Shown here piece by piece: positions 5,601-6,082 of a stretch of 6,082 nucleotides of DNA (position 1 is the first letter of the stretch; each line of letters begins with the position of its first letter). The notes under the pieces were generated by a model. It ran no database searches, was not told the origin of the DNA, and was given only the letters and a program-made list of their open reading frames with translations. The DNA is taken from positions 1 through 6,082 of the forward strand of contig CAMGGF010000083.1 of NCBI GenBank assembly GCA_946055445.1, written 5' to 3'. The DNA is from an uncultured Ruminococcus sp. (GTDB lineage: Bacteria; Bacillota; Clostridia; Oscillospirales; Acutalibacteraceae). The translations under genes were made by a program, and so were the position numbers.

Positions 5601-6082
5601 TTCACAAGTTTCTTTAGCAGATGACCATGATAGACTGTTATCAAACAGTTTGTAATAATGCCCATTAAATTCCAGTGGGCTAGGCTGTCCTTTTAAAACA
5701 ATATTGCCATTGGTGTCATATATATCTCTACTTGACAGTAACACTTCCGTACAATGATTTGTAATATAAGAATACCCCGTTTCAAAAATCTTCCATTGGC
5801 CATTTTCAATATAGTATTTTTCATCATCCAAATAATTGCTTGTGTCTTCATATCCTAAAGTCCAATTGGTTTTTACAATTAATTTATCACTGTCATTTTT
5901 CGTATTGAACAAAGCAAGTTCAATTCGGTCATTGCGCCAGCCCTCTTTATAAATCACAAAATCCGTATGCCCGTTTAGATTAATTTTTGGAAATTGAGAC
6001 AAGTCATATTTTTTCTCCGTATCAGAAACACCATACGAAAACAAGGATACAGTCGGCACCAGCAATACAACTGCCAAAATCA
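2619..6082 (-). CDS. Very large secreted multidomain protein with C-type lectin domain, 5' end outside window
   Basis: Residues are counted from the TTG at 6077, which gives 1152; the true start is upstream because the frame is open to the edge and begins inside a signal-peptide core (AVVLLVPTVSLFS). In order: an N-terminal domain I do not recognise (about 24-130); a C-type lectin domain (137-267) with EPN (218-220), WND (243-245) and closing ICEW; a long mainly helical region (about 285-720) with a glycine-rich hydrophobic stretch (551-570); a beta domain (about 731-850), starting near VACPTDVEIYD and including GTMDYTVSEY; then two diverged copies of a C-terminal module (861-990 and 1035-1152). 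The protein is secreted, probably surface-associated. The lectin domain suggests binding of glycan or protein; no enzyme motif is evident. There is no LPXTG anchor, dockerin or SLH repeat, so how it is retained is unclear. Base composition is lower in GC than the two left-hand genes. It heads the in-window part of an operon with two small genes. Confidence 0.85.
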   Translation of the reverse strand, partial: ILAVVLLVPTVSLFSYGVSDTEKKYDLSQFPKINLNGHTDFVIYKEGWRNDRIELALFNTKNDSDKLIVKTNWTLGYEDTSNYLDDEKYYIENGQWKIFETGYSYITNHCTEVLLSSRDIYDTNGNIVLKGQPSPLEFNGHYYKLFDNSLSWSSAKETCEKLGGHLVTITSAAEQMFLIELCENSAKRNIWIGAYPNDGTMYWVTGESFDTYNNWADGEPNNVFNMQNAVMMYTQNASYPAGTWNDENENGRDWSGYNLSDFGYICEWDSAAELSGTPESPSPVYGSLEQYMADIILNRSNYTGVLKNMDGSTPQNYLYNYALQPQQISLSRIYVDLLHQNADFMVSAAGWETLTFSPSDTYQNALDEIGYYEVVIMNVLDCAVKYTILPSAVKDTQKTVSSITSPVLKALQRGADKNYETLLNQPWGYFSEAKQLEIIEEAGKKCVNLKSISGYASSISDIFSTAADLRAALEKIASLEKIAEIDTYVVSVLDAMYKQCPASNTAMKTAIAEVQSVCKSGFDKAMVELLNGAASVANVVVSEGINDLWKGAISAAGGGVGVWVLVAQMTGKALSNFMFSTDACLEQFYMMEALVNVEDTLIKTVKDLAWRHTNPLLSTAGSAKRFLTAEKMLLGLYDLSADYARDFTEIIKTKGAVNGIKSIFGFGNVQEFAEYCNTATAMKNNISTFKLALFDFDFGYKTALQIDDPIAYSAYLSGLSSTSAYWNASVMTVACPTDVEIYDEYGQLVARVTDNQLVGLVPGIAVWIDGDVKHFVLPKDSAYQIQITGTDAGTMDYTVSEYADGVYAREIVHSQVPLTAGCIYDTDIPNTDGIETDTYLLTDENGNTLSPTIDSQFLKIAGASLTLQSDLTLNYKVSKSLFADGAYQNPYILFEMNGIQTKVDNYIEDDTYYVFQYKSIAPNQLNDTVKATLCATADGSVLRGVTVSYSVAKYCYNMLNYCTTDSYAKLRTLLVDLLNYGTQSQLYTNYQTDSLANAALTEEQKAYGTAEPPTLTSCLNTVYAPIESPSVLWQGAGLRLEKAVAMRFLFTTEDVTNLTVKFKIADGEWEIPASEFEKQSEMTYCVYFNGLHAGQLREPIFVTAYRNGTAVSNTVCYSVESYAFAKQDSTIPCLATLVQAMMQYGDSASAYAQ
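2622..2975 (-). repeat. C-terminal module, second copy in the large surface protein
   Basis: Residues 1035-1152. The order of landmarks matches copy one: AGLRLE (ASLTLQ in copy one), a beta-rich stretch, YCVYFNGLHAGQLREP (YYVFQYKSIAPNQLND), then VCYSVESYAFAKQ (VSYSVAKYCYNML) and a closing helix with QAMMQYGDSASAYAQ (VDLLNYGTQSQLYTNYQ). Identity is low and the pairing was made by eye, so the boundaries are approximate. Confidence 0.65.
3108..3497 (-). repeat. C-terminal module, first copy in the large surface protein
   Basis: Residues 861-990: a beta-rich half starting at GASLTLQ and a helical end with LLVDLLNYGTQSQLYTNY. The ending LLNYG...Y followed by TDSLAN resembles endings I remember from other large secreted proteins of gut Clostridia; I know no name for the domain. 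About 45 residues, including TEEQKAYGTAEPPTL, link it to the second copy. Confidence 0.65.
4368..4427 (-). other. Glycine-rich hydrophobic segment inside the helical region
   Basis: Residues 551-570 read AISAAGGGVGVWVLVAQMTG, the only long uncharged stretch in the mature protein. It lies between amphipathic-looking helices, with charged residues on each side (Lys549, Lys571). It could be a membrane-inserting hairpin or a buried helix; the sequence alone does not decide. Confidence 0.5.
5277..5669 (-). other. C-type lectin domain within the large surface protein
   Basis: Residues 137-267. Landmarks in order: FNGHYYKLF, SWSSAKETCEKLGGHLVTI (first helix with Cys158), IWIGAY, WADGEPNN, GTWNDENEN and FGYICEW with Cys265. 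Cys158 and Cys265 sit where the conserved long disulfide of the fold lies. The second, shorter disulfide is not evident; Cys181 has no clear partner. EPN plus WND are the residues that bind calcium and mannose-type sugars in animal C-type lectins. Whether this bacterial copy binds sugar or protein is inference. Confidence 0.88.

Noticed and set aside
1..6082. CRISPR array, tRNA, rRNA, insertion sequence or integration site
   Set aside because: I saw no regularly spaced repeats, tRNA-like cloverleaf, transposase motifs or terminal inverted repeats on reading both strands.

Overview
The window looks like a piece of a Clostridia-type Bacillota chromosome, probably a gut Oscillospiraceae/Ruminococcaceae-like organism. 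The evidence is strong AGGAGG-type ribosome binding sites, a textbook sigma-A promoter (TTGACA, 17-base spacer, TACAAT), two hairpin-plus-U-tract terminators, moderate GC, and protein families I associate with gut Clostridia. This placement is inference; there is no rRNA or marker gene. All supported genes lie on the minus strand, so transcription runs from high to low coordinates.

Right and centre (6082 to 2129), an apparent operon. A very large secreted protein, whose first codons lie beyond the right edge, has a partial signal peptide, a C-type lectin domain, a long helical region with a glycine-rich hydrophobic stretch, a beta domain and two diverged copies of a C-terminal module. Twelve bases after its stop comes a 45-residue gene with an excellent ribosome binding site. 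One base after that gene's stop begins a 112-residue Ser/Thr-rich probable lipoprotein. The two small proteins share the nine-residue C-terminal motif GIELPDDIW. Their DNA copies differ at four third-codon positions, all silent, while the flanking residues differ. A 13-bp perfect hairpin with a U-tract ends the operon at about 2107-2061.

Left-centre (1896 to 940), a stand-alone catalytic domain of the 2-oxoacid dehydrogenase E2 acyltransferase type, with no lipoyl domain and no E1 or E3 gene in the window. About 230 bases separate it from the lipoprotein stop. They hold the operon terminator and a leader in which I find no convincing promoter or riboswitch.

Left (777 to the edge), a calcineurin-like metallophosphoesterase, cut by the left edge before its C-terminal metal-binding motif. 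The 162-base gap before it holds a consensus promoter and, just downstream, a terminator-like hairpin. The hairpin probably ends E2 transcripts, but it also lies at the very start of the phosphoesterase transcript.

The part most worth following up is the surface-protein operon with its two small partners and shared terminal motif. The two left-hand genes look like separate enzyme genes and are visibly richer in GC.
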